In this document: in pieces, positions 21,933-31,342 of the stretch | Numbering within the stretch: position 1 is the stretch's first letter | Layout of the letters: each line of letters opens with the position of its first letter | Assembly (NCBI GenBank): GCA_946542235.1 | Contig: CAMNKK010000002.1 | Span: 20,301 to 84,300, forward strand | Origin: an uncultured Clostridia bacterium | Lineage (GTDB): Bacteria > Bacillota > Clostridia > Christensenellales > Aristaeellaceae | Length of the DNA: 64,000 nucleotides | Reading direction: 5' to 3' | The notes under the pieces: generated by a model | Seen by the model: only the letters and a program-made list of their open reading frames with translations | Databases searched by the model: none | Told to the model about the DNA's origin: nothing | Program-made: the position numbers and the translations under genes

Positions 21933-21975
21933 AAAGCAGCGCCCCGGCCCGGGAAACGGGCCGGGGCGCTGCTTT
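21933..21975. terminator. Bidirectional terminator between oppDF1 and yitT-like gene
   Basis: A 19-bp perfect stem with a GGAAA loop, AAA on the left and TTT on the right. It separates convergent genes and can serve both. Confidence 0.92.
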
Positions 21976-21998
21976 ACGGGCGCGGACCTGACAGAAAA

Positions 21999-22859
21999 TC
22001 AGTTCACGCCCCGGAAACCTTTTCCGATAATTTCCGTACTGGTGGTAATGATCAGGAAGGCGGAGGGATCCTCCTGGTGAATGTAGTTCCGGAGCAGGAC
22101 GGCCTGATGCCGCGAAACGGCGGTCAGCAGAATGGTTTTGCCGTCATGGGTGTATACCCCCTCTCCGTGGAGCCGGGTGGCGCCCCGATGCAGGGTATCG
22201 GTGATAAAGGATTCCAGCTTCTCCGGATGGGAGGTAATGATGTGGAAGCATTTCTGAATCCGCAGATTGTCCGCTACCACGTCGATAAAGAGGGACTTGA
22301 TGATCAGCCCCAGGAGGGAGAAGAGCCCCGTTTCCATGCCGAAGGCAGCGCAGGCGGCCAGGGTGATGACGATGTCGCTGCAGAGCAGGGCAATCCCGAT
22401 ATTCAGGGAGGTATATTTTTTCAGGATCATGGCGACGATGTCCGTCCCGCCGCTGGAGGCGTCCAGGTTGAACAGCAGGGCGGAACCCACGGCCGGGAGG
22501 CCTACGGCAAACATCAGTTCCATCAGGGGCTGGCTCGTCAGGGGCTGATCAAGGGGAAGGACGATCTCCAGGAGCCGGATCAGCCCGGACATCAGCAGGG
22601 AAGCATAGGCCGTCCTTACGCCGAAGCTTTTGCCAAGCACCAGGAACCCGACAATCAGCAGCAGCACATTGATGATGGAAACGAAGGTTCCCGGTGTTAT
22701 CCCGGGGATATAATGCCCCAGGACAACGGATATGCCGGTGACGCCTCCGGTGGAAAAATGATTGGGAAACTTGAAGAAGTAGATGCCCACCGTCATGATC
22801 ACCACACCCAGGGTGATCAGACACCAGTCCTGCAGCGCTTTTGCTTTGCTTTGATTCAT
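21999..22859 (-). CDS. YitT family membrane protein
   Basis: A 286-residue protein of the YitT/DUF161-DUF2179 family: five or so transmembrane helices in the first 200 residues, with STGGVTGISVVL and DASSGGTDIVAMIL as family glycine motifs. A soluble C-terminal DUF2179 domain (about 205-285) follows, containing RGATRLHGEGVYTHDGK and KTILLTAVSR. The transport substrate of the family is not known to me. GGAGG lies 5 nt upstream of the ATG. It is inserted between the two peptide-transport operons on the opposite strand, which may be only positional. Confidence 0.85.
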   Translation of the reverse strand: MNQSKAKALQDWCLITLGVVIMTVGIYFFKFPNHFSTGGVTGISVVLGHYIPGITPGTFVSIINVLLLIVGFLVLGKSFGVRTAYASLLMSGLIRLLEIVLPLDQPLTSQPLMELMFAVGLPAVGSALLFNLDASSGGTDIVAMILKKYTSLNIGIALLCSDIVITLAACAAFGMETGLFSLLGLIIKSLFIDVVADNLRIQKCFHIITSHPEKLESFITDTLHRGATRLHGEGVYTHDGKTILLTAVSRHQAVLLRNYIHQEDPSAFLIITTSTEIIGKGFRGVN

Positions 22860-23164
22860 CTGAGCCTCCGGCGGCTGTTTTTTCCGCGCTTTCCTCCTGC
22901 CTCCGCGGCGCGCGGCCGCCCCGGGGCTTCCGCATCCGCCAGGGCAGAATTAAGGATTCTACAGAAGGACCGCCGGCTCCTTCCGCTTCGACACGGTTCG
23001 GATAAAAAATGTTTTTTTTTTGTTCTTTTGCCCCTCCGGAGATATTTCTGCGGCGCATGTGTGATAGAATACCCCGTAGTCTGCTCGAAGTCTGTTCTTG
23101 GAGCAGGAAGAAGTGTTATACGGGTTCGGCCCGTGTAATAAATATTTTGAAAGGAAGATGCGAA
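22860..23164. other. Divergent intergenic region between yitT-like gene and oppA2
   Basis: 305 nt containing the YitT ribosome binding site, a T-rich tract (about 23010-23030), a candidate extended -10 element (TGATAGAAT, 23062-23070) reading toward oppA2, and AAAGGAAG before the oppA2 start. I see no RNA gene or riboswitch. Confidence 0.5.
23062..23070 (+). promoter_or_regulatory. Candidate extended -10 element for the second peptide-transport operon
   Basis: TGATAGAAT fits the TGn plus -10 pattern with one mismatch to TATAAT. No good -35 is seen at the expected distance. It is about 95 nt before the oppA2 ATG. Confidence 0.4.
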
Positions 23165-25309
23165 ATGACCAAGTTTGCAAAGATCCTGTCCCTGGTTCTT
23201 GCTCTGACCATGCTGTGCGGCGTGGCGATGGGCGAGGGTGCTCAGACGGCTGCGGCTGCGCAGACGGAAGTGGATATGGACGCCTATGAAGCGGCCTCCA
23301 CCGAAATCTACGAAGCTGTGCTGGGTGAGTTCTACAAGGTTTATGTGGACGCGAAAGCGGAGGTGGAGAACCTCAGCAAGCGGTATGCCGAAATGGCGAT
23401 TGCCGAGGCGAAGATCCTGGGCTCCGCTGTGATGATTCCCCTGGAGAGCCGCGGCGGCAACTATGCCATCACCCGGATTGCTCCCCGTTCCGCGAACACC
23501 ACCCTGTGGGGCAACGACTCCGACCGTGTGCACCAGATGATCATCGTCAAGGATGGCATTCTGAAGAGCTCCGAAGTCGAGGATCTGCGGAATCTGTGGA
23601 ATGAAGTCCGCGGCACCGGCACCTACGATGAAAAGGCCAAGGCCTATCTGACCGAAAAGGGCTACGAACTGACGGACGTATACAACTACGCCTACTCCAG
23701 CGACCCGAACACCTGGGACGTGCTGGCCACCTCCAAGCAGGCGGACAGCCGGGCCATCATCAACACCTATGACGGCCTGTACGAATATGATGAAGAGAAC
23801 GAGATGCAGCCCGCCCTGGCGACCGGTTACACCGTGAGCGAGGACGGCCTGACCTACACCTTCACCATCCGCGAAGGCGCGGTGTGGGTGGACAGCCAGG
23901 GCCGCAAGGTTGCCGACGTCAAGGCGGATGACTGGGTTGCCGGCATGCAGCATATGATGGATGCCGCGGAAGGTCTGGAATATCTGGTCGGCCCCGACGG
24001 CTGCAACATCGCCGGCGCGCAGGCCTACATGAACGGCGAAACCACCGACTTTGCCACCGTGGGCGTGAAGGCTCCCGATGACAAGACCCTGGTTTACACC
24101 CTGGCCGCTCCGTCCCCCTTCTTCACCACCATGCTGGGCTACGGCGTGTTTGCTCCCATGAGCCGGGATTACTACACCTCCCAGGGCGGTCAGTTCGGCG
24201 CGGACTACAACCCCGAAGCGGAAACCTACCTGTACGGCAAGGATCCCGATCACATCGCCTACAACGGTCCGTATCTGGTGACCAACTCCACCAAGGAGAA
24301 CACCATCGTGTTCCAGGCCAACGAGAACTACTGGAACAAGGACCACATCAACATCCACACCGTGAACTGGTACTACAATGACGGCACCGATGCCCTGAAG
24401 GCTTACAATGACTTCAAGGCCGGTATTCTGTCCGGCTGCGGCCTGAACTCCTCCGCTGCCGAGCAGGCGAAGGCGGACGGCCTGTTCGAAGAGCATTCCT
24501 ACATCGCTCAGACGGACGCCACCTCCTTCATGGGCTTCTTCAACGTGAACCGTCACGCGTTCGCGAACTTCAACGATGCCACCGCGGTGGTTTCTCCCCA
24601 GACTGTGGAAGACGCTGCCCGGACCCATCAGGCGATGCAGAACATCAACTTCCGCCGGGCTCTGCTGATGAGCCTGGACCGCGGCGCCTATGAAGCCCAG
24701 TCCGTCGGCGAAGAGCTGAAGTATGCCGCCCTGATCAACAGCTACACCCCCGGCAACTTCGTGAGCCTGCCCGAGGAAGTGACCGTGCAGATCAACGGCG
24801 AAGACAAGACCTATCCCGCCGGCACCTACTACGGCCAGATTATGCAGGATCAGCTGGATGCCGACGGCGTGACCGCCAAGGTGTGGGATGCCGAGACGCA
24901 GATGAGCTCCGGCTTCGACGGATGGTACAACGTGGAGAACGCCAAGGTCTATCTGGACAAGGCGATCGAAGAGCTGGCCGCCGAAGGCCTGGTGATTGAC
25001 GCGGAGCATCCGATCTATCTGGATGTGCCCACCTTCACCGGCAGTGAGATTTACAACAACCGCGAGGAAGCCCTGAAGCAGTCCGTGGCTGCCGCTTCCG
25101 ACAACCGGATCGTGATCAACAAGGTGGATTGCCCCACCTCGAACGACTGGTACTATGCGGGATACTATTACAATACCGGACACGAAGCGAACTTCGACAT
25201 CTGCGATCTGTCCGGATGGGGCCCCGACTATGGCGATCCGCAGAGCTATCTGGACACCATGCTGCCCGACTATGCCGGCTACATGGTCAAGGCTCTGGGC
25301 ATCTTCTAA
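23165..25309 (+). CDS. Peptide ABC transporter substrate-binding protein with apparently permuted domain order, operon 2
   Basis: An exported SBP-family-5 protein (714 residues) for peptide import. The signal peptide is FAKILSLVLALTMLCGVAMG, with no clear lipobox. Residues about 55-138 (RYAEMAIAEAKILGSAVMIP and following) correspond to the C-terminal segment of oppA1 (RYAAFAKAEACFLG...TIPM). The normal N-terminal lobe begins only at about residue 170 (YAYSSDPNTWD, TYDGLYEYD, YTFTIREGAVWVD). The protein stops right after GWGPDYGDPQSYLD, where other members continue for about 120 residues. I read this as a circular permutation. ATG 23165 has AAAGGAAG about 8 nt upstream; the open frame runs further up without a signal-like start. 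Confidence 0.88.
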   Translation: MTKFAKILSLVLALTMLCGVAMGEGAQTAAAAQTEVDMDAYEAASTEIYEAVLGEFYKVYVDAKAEVENLSKRYAEMAIAEAKILGSAVMIPLESRGGNYAITRIAPRSANTTLWGNDSDRVHQMIIVKDGILKSSEVEDLRNLWNEVRGTGTYDEKAKAYLTEKGYELTDVYNYAYSSDPNTWDVLATSKQADSRAIINTYDGLYEYDEENEMQPALATGYTVSEDGLTYTFTIREGAVWVDSQGRKVADVKADDWVAGMQHMMDAAEGLEYLVGPDGCNIAGAQAYMNGETTDFATVGVKAPDDKTLVYTLAAPSPFFTTMLGYGVFAPMSRDYYTSQGGQFGADYNPEAETYLYGKDPDHIAYNGPYLVTNSTKENTIVFQANENYWNKDHINIHTVNWYYNDGTDALKAYNDFKAGILSGCGLNSSAAEQAKADGLFEEHSYIAQTDATSFMGFFNVNRHAFANFNDATAVVSPQTVEDAARTHQAMQNINFRRALLMSLDRGAYEAQSVGEELKYAALINSYTPGNFVSLPEEVTVQINGEDKTYPAGTYYGQIMQDQLDADGVTAKVWDAETQMSSGFDGWYNVENAKVYLDKAIEELAAEGLVIDAEHPIYLDVPTFTGSEIYNNREEALKQSVAAASDNRIVINKVDCPTSNDWYYAGYYYNTGHEANFDICDLSGWGPDYGDPQSYLDTMLPDYAGYMVKALGIF

Positions 25310-25342
25310 TCCGGGAAGAGACTCCGCAAGAGCAAAAGGCGC

Positions 25343-25372
25343 GGGGGATGACGGTTTCCGTCATCCCCCTTT
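25343..25372 (+). terminator. Terminator-like hairpin after oppA2
   Basis: A perfect 12-bp stem GGGGGATGACGG/CCGTCATCCCCC with a TTTC-type loop followed by only TTT. It parallels the hairpin after oppA1 and probably reduces read-through into the permease genes. Confidence 0.65.
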
Positions 25373-25535
25373 CCCGCCCCGGACCGGGAAAAGCGACCGC
25401 TTTCTTCCGGACTATCCGAAGAAAGAGAATCGCTCCGTTTCCGTCCTTCTGTCCGGAGGACGCTGCCTCCATTCGGAGACCGCGTCCTCCAGACAGGGGG
25501 ATTCCCCTGTTATTAACGAAAGGAAATGCGACACG

Positions 25536-27104
25536 ATGACGAAGTACCTGTTTCGACGGCTGCTGCACGGGCTGATTTCCGTGATTATTGTAGTGGCTAT
25601 CGTCATGATCCTGATCTATTCCTGCCTGGACCGGCAGCTGATCTTTGCCCAGGATCCGGTTTTCACCCAGCTGGGCAACAATCAGAAGGTCGTGTATCAA
25701 TACCGGAAATGGGAAGACTACGGATATATCGACTATGTCCCCTATCCGGAATGGCTGCAGACCATTGCCGCGTCGGAGAATCTTACCCAGGAACAGGTTG
25801 CATCCCTGTCCTCGATCGGCAGGAAGGCCGAAGCAGATCCGGAGGAAGTGGCAGCCTATGTGGCGCGTTTCACGGATTATTATAAGGGACAGGGATACAC
25901 CGTCACCCGGCTGGACGCCAAGATGAGCAAGAAGAAGGTGGCGCCCGGCGGGCAACAGCAGCTCTTTGCCTTCAAGGATAAGCCGCTGATGGGTCGGCTG
26001 TGGAACTATCTGACCGGGCTGGTCAGCCTGGACAATATCCACTATGTGAAGGAAGATATCGGCCAGCGGGGACTGACCTTTACCCTGCATGATCCGCTCT
26101 ATGGCGGGAAGACCTTTGCACCGGCCATCATCGGCAACGGGACGCTGCACAAGTATCTGCTGTATACCGACAACAGATTTCCCTTCATTCACCAGAACCT
26201 GGTGAACATCAATCTGGGAAAGAGCTATACCGTCAACAGCGGTGTGGATGTCTTCCAGAGCATGAACGCTCCCCAGGGCTCCTATGTGAGCCGGGAGATT
26301 ACCTATCCCACCGGGCATACGGAGATCAGCGCGGATGATCTGCACAGCGCAACCTATGCGGCCGGATCCCGGGAGGCCAACCTTGTAAACAGGGACCGCT
26401 TTACGGACGACTATACCAACGTTGTTACGGTGAAGAGCGGTCTGAGCCAGATCGGATACTCCTTCGTGATCGGCATTATCGCGTCAGCCCTGGCCTATCT
26501 GCTGGGTGTGCCCATCGGCATTATCATGGCCCGGAAGAAGGACCAGCTGATCGACAAGATCGGAACAGTCTATATCGTCTTCATCATTGCCGTACCCTCC
26601 CTGGCCTACATTTTCCTGTTCAAGGCGATCGGCTACAGCATGGGGCTGCCTACCACCTTCAACATGGACAGCAATGACTGGCGGATGTACGCGCTGCCCA
26701 TCATCTCCCTGGCGCTGCCTTCGGTGGCGAACCTGATGAAGTGGCTGCGCCGGTACATGATTGACCAGATGAACTCGGATTACGTCAAGTTTGCCCGGTC
26801 CGGCGGACTGAGCGAGCGTGAGATCTTCACTCATCATATTCTGAAAAACGCCATTATCCCGCTGGTGCATGGGATTCCCGGCACCATTCTGGGAGCGCTG
26901 GTGGGCGCCATCATTACGGAGCGCGTTTACGTGGTGCCCGGCGCCGGCAACCTGCTGACGAAGGCCATTAACATGTTTGACAACGGCGTCATCGTGGGCG
27001 TGACGCTGTTCTATGCCATGCTGAGCGTGATCTCCATCATCCTCGGGGATATCCTGATGTCCATGGTGGATCCCAGAATCTCCTTTACATCGAAAGCGAG
27101 GTAG
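25536..27104 (+). CDS. Peptide ABC transporter permease OppB with a very large outer loop, operon 2
   Basis: A 522-residue DppB/OppB-type permease, well over the usual length of about 310. One helix (about residues 9-29) is followed by a loop of about 275 residues. The permease core then begins near residue 305 (IGYSFVIGIIASALAYLLGVP) and contains the coupling loop DYVKFARSGGLSEREIFTHHILKNA and the C-terminal helices. By the positive-inside rule the loop is extracytoplasmic. It has no Cys-rich motif, unlike its counterpart in operon 1. ATG 25536 is preceded by AAAGGAAA, and 226 nt separate it from oppA2. It is followed 5 nt later by oppC2. Confidence 0.9.
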   Translation: MTKYLFRRLLHGLISVIIVVAIVMILIYSCLDRQLIFAQDPVFTQLGNNQKVVYQYRKWEDYGYIDYVPYPEWLQTIAASENLTQEQVASLSSIGRKAEADPEEVAAYVARFTDYYKGQGYTVTRLDAKMSKKKVAPGGQQQLFAFKDKPLMGRLWNYLTGLVSLDNIHYVKEDIGQRGLTFTLHDPLYGGKTFAPAIIGNGTLHKYLLYTDNRFPFIHQNLVNINLGKSYTVNSGVDVFQSMNAPQGSYVSREITYPTGHTEISADDLHSATYAAGSREANLVNRDRFTDDYTNVVTVKSGLSQIGYSFVIGIIASALAYLLGVPIGIIMARKKDQLIDKIGTVYIVFIIAVPSLAYIFLFKAIGYSMGLPTTFNMDSNDWRMYALPIISLALPSVANLMKWLRRYMIDQMNSDYVKFARSGGLSEREIFTHHILKNAIIPLVHGIPGTILGALVGAIITERVYVVPGAGNLLTKAINMFDNGVIVGVTLFYAMLSVISIILGDILMSMVDPRISFTSKAR

Positions 27105-27109
27105 GATGA

Positions 27110-28087
27110 ATGAACGATAAAATGATTGATCTGAGCGATCTGAACCTGAGCGAGGAGGAGCTGTTCAGCCATGTGGACCACTCTTCGCTGGAAAGCGAAA
27201 AAATCACGGCGCCCCGGTACTCCTACTGGCGGAGCGTGTTCCGGGTTTTCTTTCACAAGCGGATCAACGTCGTGATCCTGGCGCTGTTTGCGGTGATCCT
27301 GGCCTTTACCTACATTTATCCGATGCTGGTGGAATACGACCCCTTTGCCAACCTGATGAATTCCTCGGCGAAGCATCTGCTGCCCGGCGTGGCCATGGAA
27401 CGGCTGGGAAGAAACATCCACTGGATTCTGGGAAGCGGCGCCTCGGGCCAGTCCACCTTTGACGCGGTCTGGTTCGGCAGCAGGATCAGCGTCACGATGG
27501 CCTTTATCTGCGCGGCCATCAACCTGACGGTGGGCGTGGTGATCGGCGCAGTCTGGGGATTCAGCAAGAAGGTCGACATCGTGATGACCGAGGTGTACAA
27601 CATCATCGGCAACGTGCCTTACATCCTGTTCATTTCGGTGCTGGTGCTGATTTTCTCCGCGGGATTCTGGACGATGGTTTTCGCCCTGACCATTACCGGC
27701 TGGCTCTTCATCGCCTACTTTATCCGGACCCAGGTAGTTATTATCCGGGACCGGGAATACAATCTGGCCTCCCGCTGCCTGGGAACCCCGATCCTGCGGA
27801 TCGCGATGAAAAACATCCTGCCTTTCATGACCAGCGTGATCGTTACCCTCGCGGCTACGGAGATCCCCACCTACATCAGCTATGAGGTGTTCCTGTCCTA
27901 TATCGGCATGGGTATGAGCGACATGAGCCTGGGCCGCCTGATCTATCAGGCGGAAAACGCCATGCTGACGCCCGGCTGGCAGTTCGAATTCTGGAGCCCG
28001 GTGGCGGTGGCTTCCATTATTACCGTCGTACTGTATGTGGTGGGACAGAACCTGGGCGATGCTTCTGACCCCAGAACCCATATGTGA
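27110..28087 (+). CDS. Peptide ABC transporter permease OppC, operon 2
   Basis: A 325-residue DppC/OppC permease. It has a hydrophilic N-terminus of about 50 residues, a first helix (INVVILALFAVILAFTYIY), the GSGASGQSTFDAVWFGSR segment equivalent to the family GTD..GRD motif (here altered), then five helices and the coupling loop RDREYNLASRCLGTPILRIA. It starts 5 nt after oppB2 and is followed by oppD2 after 8 nt, a tight operon. Confidence 0.9.
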   Translation: MNDKMIDLSDLNLSEEELFSHVDHSSLESEKITAPRYSYWRSVFRVFFHKRINVVILALFAVILAFTYIYPMLVEYDPFANLMNSSAKHLLPGVAMERLGRNIHWILGSGASGQSTFDAVWFGSRISVTMAFICAAINLTVGVVIGAVWGFSKKVDIVMTEVYNIIGNVPYILFISVLVLIFSAGFWTMVFALTITGWLFIAYFIRTQVVIIRDREYNLASRCLGTPILRIAMKNILPFMTSVIVTLAATEIPTYISYEVFLSYIGMGMSDMSLGRLIYQAENAMLTPGWQFEFWSPVAVASIITVVLYVVGQNLGDASDPRTHM

Positions 28088-28095
28088 GGTAGAAA

Positions 28096-29859
28096 ATGGA
28101 TAAGATGACGCAGAACCCGAACCATGTGCTGCTGAGCGTGCATGACCTGGAAGTGAAATTCCGGGTGCGCGGACGGATCCTGACTGCGATCCGGAACATT
28201 TCCCTGGATATTTTTGAAAACGAATCCATTGCCATCGTAGGCGAGAGCGGATCCGGCAAGAGCGTGTTTACCAAAACCTTTGCCGGAATGCTGGACTCCA
28301 ACGGGTTTATCGACAGGGGAAGCATCGTGTTCGATGATCCGGAGCTTGCGGACACAAAGGTTTCGCTGACGGCCGGTATCCGCAGCAGTCTGGAAAAGTG
28401 CAGAAAGAAGCTGGATGAATACAGCCTGCTGGAAGCCGGCGCATCCACCTGGAGGGAGCTCCGGAACCTGGAGGAGGCGCGGGAAAAGAAAGCGGCCCTT
28501 TCCGATGAGGAAATAGAACAGATGGACAGCGAACTGAGCGAGCTGGTGTTCCAGCGGACCGAGCTGTTCAATCAGCGGCAGACCTACGATCCGAAGAACG
28601 AGAAGGAACAGATCCGCCAGGCGGGCGCAAAGCTCAAGGAGATGGACGCCCGGATCCGGAAGATGCAGGATCAGAAGAAGGAAAGGATCGCGGAGCGGAA
28701 GCGGGAAGCCGCCGCTGACCATGCCTGGCAGGCGGAAACCCGGGAAAAGATTCAGGCACTGCAGCGCAGATACAGGGAGGAGACTGCCCGGCCCATCTCG
28801 AAGGAACAGCAGGAGCGGAATGTGATCCTGGCCAAGGAGATTGAGCTTTCCACCGGAAGATACAGCCCCGCGAAGCGGAGCAGGACCGTCCGGGCCCTGC
28901 TGGCAGCGCTGAAAAAAGCGATGCAGGAGGGCAAGAATCTGGAGGACGAGGGAACCCGCAACGAAGTGTTCGAGCCCGTCACCTTCCGGGTCCGCTACCT
29001 GGATGAAACGGAGGAATGGCTCCACGGAACCTGCGTACTGGACCTGGCAAAGATCAGGGATCCCAAGGACTGGACCAAGGTTCGGGGCACCCGGATTGCC
29101 ACGGTTTTCCAGGATCCCATGACCAGCCTGAACCCCATCATCACCATCGGCAAGCAGATCACCTCCATTATTCTGAAGCATCAGAACTGCAGCGAGGTGG
29201 AAGCCCGGAGGAGAGCGCTGGAGCTGATGAAGAAGGTCGGGATTCCCAACGCGGAGAACCGCTTTGACGACTATCCCTTCCAGTACTCCGGCGGCATGCG
29301 GCAGCGGATTGTTATTGCCATCGCCCTGAGCTGCCAGCCGAAAATTCTGATCTGCGACGAGCCTACGACGGCGCTGGATGTGACCATCCAGGCGCAGATT
29401 CTGAAGCTGCTGAAGGACCTGCAGAGAGAGTTCCAGTATACCATTGTGTTTATCACCCATGACCTGGGCGTGGTGGCCAACATCGCGGACCGGGTGGCCG
29501 TCATGTATGCAGGCCAGATCGTGGAATACGGCGGAGTCGAAGAGGTGTTTTACGATCCGCGGCATCCCTATACCTGGGCTCTGCTTTCCTCCCTTCCCCA
29601 GCTGGCAAAGAAGGATACCGTGCTGTATTCCATCGCGGGAACGCCGCCCAGCCTGTACAACAAGATTGTGGGTGACCCCTTTGCTCCCCGGAATCCTTAC
29701 TGTATGAAGATCGATACACTGAAGGAGCCGCCGATGTTCCAGGTCTCGGAAACCCATTTCGCCAAGACCTGGCTGGAAGATCCCAGAAGCCCGAAGGTAC
29801 AGAAGCCTGAGATCATCGAGAACATCCACGAAAAGCTGATAGAGGCCTTCAACATCTGA
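28096..29859 (+). CDS. Peptide transporter ATPase OppD with coiled-coil insertion, operon 2
   Basis: A 587-residue OppD-type ATPase. Walker A GESGSGKS is at 49-56, but the Q-loop VFQD comes only at about 337-340. Signature YSGGM (397-401), Walker B LICDE (418-422) and the H-loop ITHD follow at normal spacing. Between strand SIVF (about 76-79) and LDLAKI (about 315) lie about 230 extra residues, mostly charged and heptad-like ([41 protein letters not shown]), so a long coiled-coil hairpin is likely. The equivalent stretch in the fused operon-1 ATPase is a few residues. All ATPase motifs are intact. GAGGT precedes the ATG. Confidence 0.9.
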   Translation: MDKMTQNPNHVLLSVHDLEVKFRVRGRILTAIRNISLDIFENESIAIVGESGSGKSVFTKTFAGMLDSNGFIDRGSIVFDDPELADTKVSLTAGIRSSLEKCRKKLDEYSLLEAGASTWRELRNLEEAREKKAALSDEEIEQMDSELSELVFQRTELFNQRQTYDPKNEKEQIRQAGAKLKEMDARIRKMQDQKKERIAERKREAAADHAWQAETREKIQALQRRYREETARPISKEQQERNVILAKEIELSTGRYSPAKRSRTVRALLAALKKAMQEGKNLEDEGTRNEVFEPVTFRVRYLDETEEWLHGTCVLDLAKIRDPKDWTKVRGTRIATVFQDPMTSLNPIITIGKQITSIILKHQNCSEVEARRRALELMKKVGIPNAENRFDDYPFQYSGGMRQRIVIAIALSCQPKILICDEPTTALDVTIQAQILKLLKDLQREFQYTIVFITHDLGVVANIADRVAVMYAGQIVEYGGVEEVFYDPRHPYTWALLSSLPQLAKKDTVLYSIAGTPPSLYNKIVGDPFAPRNPYCMKIDTLKEPPMFQVSETHFAKTWLEDPRSPKVQKPEIIENIHEKLIEAFNI

Positions 29860-29953
29860 CCGGACACAGCGGGAGGACGCCCCGAAGCAAAACGGGACGG
29901 AAGGATCAGCGGAGAAGGAATTCTCCTGTGAATCAAATGAGGAGCAATACGAT

Positions 29954-31246
29954 ATGGCAAAGCAAGAAAGCAACGTCACGGCTCATCTGCCGGAACACGG
30001 CCCCCTGAACGAGGAGGGACGGGAGATCCTGCTGTCCCTGAAGAATGTGGATATCACCTTCGGCAAGGATGAGAACGCGGTCCGCGCGGTGAAGAATGCC
30101 TCCTTCGATATTTTCAAGGGAGAAACCTTCTCCCTGGTCGGAGAGAGCGGATCCGGCAAGACCACGATCGGACGGGCGGTGATCCGGGTCAATCCATGCG
30201 CGGCGGGAGAAATCCAGTACAAGGGCGTCCGCATCAGCGGTAAAATTCCCCGCAGCCTTGACCGGGAAGTCATCCGGAATATTCAGATGGTTTTTCAGGA
30301 TCCCGCCGCCTCCCTGAACGAACGGGCAACGGTGGACTATATTATCTCGGAAGGCCTGTACAATTTCCATCTGTTTGAGAATGAGGCGGATCGGGTAAAG
30401 AAGGTGGAGACCATCATCAATGAGGTGGGTCTGCTGCCGGAGCATCTGACCAGGTATCCGCACGAGTTTTCCGGAGGACAGCGCCAGCGGATCGGGCTGG
30501 CCCGCGCCATGGTGATGGAGCCGGAGCTGGTCATCGCGGACGAGCCCATCTCCGCCCTGGACGTTTCCATCCGGGCGCAGGTGCTGAACCTGATGAAGAA
30601 GTTCCAGAAGGAAAGGGATATCACCTATCTGTTCATTGCTCACGATCTGAGCATCGTCCGGTTTATTTCGGACCGGATCGCGGTGATCTACAAGGGAGAC
30701 ATCGTGGAAATTGCAGAGACGGATGAGCTGTTCAATTATCCGCTGCATCCCTATACCCGCAGCCTGATTTCCGCCATTCCCATTCCCGATCCGAAGCTGG
30801 AGAAGCACAAGGTGCTGTTCACCTATGATCCCTCCGTCCATGACTACTCCGTGGACAAGCCCAGCCTGCAGGATATCGGGCACAACCACTTTGTGTACGG
30901 AAACGCGAAGGAAATCGAAGCCTACAGGGCGCAGCGCGAATCCGGGACTCCGCTGAAGTCCATTACCATTCTGCCGGAGAATGAGGAAGCGCCCAGCAGC
31001 ATCCAGGAAGACACCAAGGTGGACGAGGATTTCCTGCGGACGCCGGTTCATGACACGGGAAACATCTGGCTGGCAGTGCTGGCTTTCTTCCTCCCGCTGC
31101 TGGGCCTGATCGGCACCTGGCTGTTTAAAAAGTATCACCACTTCCGGAACTACAAGGTCTGCCGCAGGGGAACCATTGCCGGCTTTGCCGTGCTGGGCGC
31201 GATTGTGGTACTGTTCGGGCTGTTCCTGCTGCTGTCCGTACTCTGA
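29954..31246 (+). CDS. Peptide transporter ATPase OppF with C-terminal transmembrane extension, operon 2
   Basis: A 430-residue OppF-type ATPase with Walker [10 protein letters not shown]-loop VFQD, signature FSGGQ and Walker B VIADE, all intact within the first 240 residues, plus the OppF C-terminal region ([21 protein letters not shown]). Beyond the usual end (about residue 320) is an acidic linker and then two hydrophobic helices (about 371-391 and 406-430) with a basic [10 protein letters not shown] turn between them. This is unusual for a peripheral ATPase subunit. The ribosome binding site GAGGAG is about 11 nt upstream, and 94 nt separate it from oppD2. It is the last transporter gene of the operon. 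Confidence 0.9.
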   Translation: MAKQESNVTAHLPEHGPLNEEGREILLSLKNVDITFGKDENAVRAVKNASFDIFKGETFSLVGESGSGKTTIGRAVIRVNPCAAGEIQYKGVRISGKIPRSLDREVIRNIQMVFQDPAASLNERATVDYIISEGLYNFHLFENEADRVKKVETIINEVGLLPEHLTRYPHEFSGGQRQRIGLARAMVMEPELVIADEPISALDVSIRAQVLNLMKKFQKERDITYLFIAHDLSIVRFISDRIAVIYKGDIVEIAETDELFNYPLHPYTRSLISAIPIPDPKLEKHKVLFTYDPSVHDYSVDKPSLQDIGHNHFVYGNAKEIEAYRAQRESGTPLKSITILPENEEAPSSIQEDTKVDEDFLRTPVHDTGNIWLAVLAFFLPLLGLIGTWLFKKYHHFRNYKVCRRGTIAGFAVLGAIVVLFGLFLLLSVL

Positions 31247-31342
31247 CGGACCGCGGGAGAATGCCTGCGCGCGGGGAAACCGGACAGCGGAGGCGCCGGC
31301 TTCGGACGGGAAAAGCAGGTTGGATTTCGGGAGAAACGGGAC

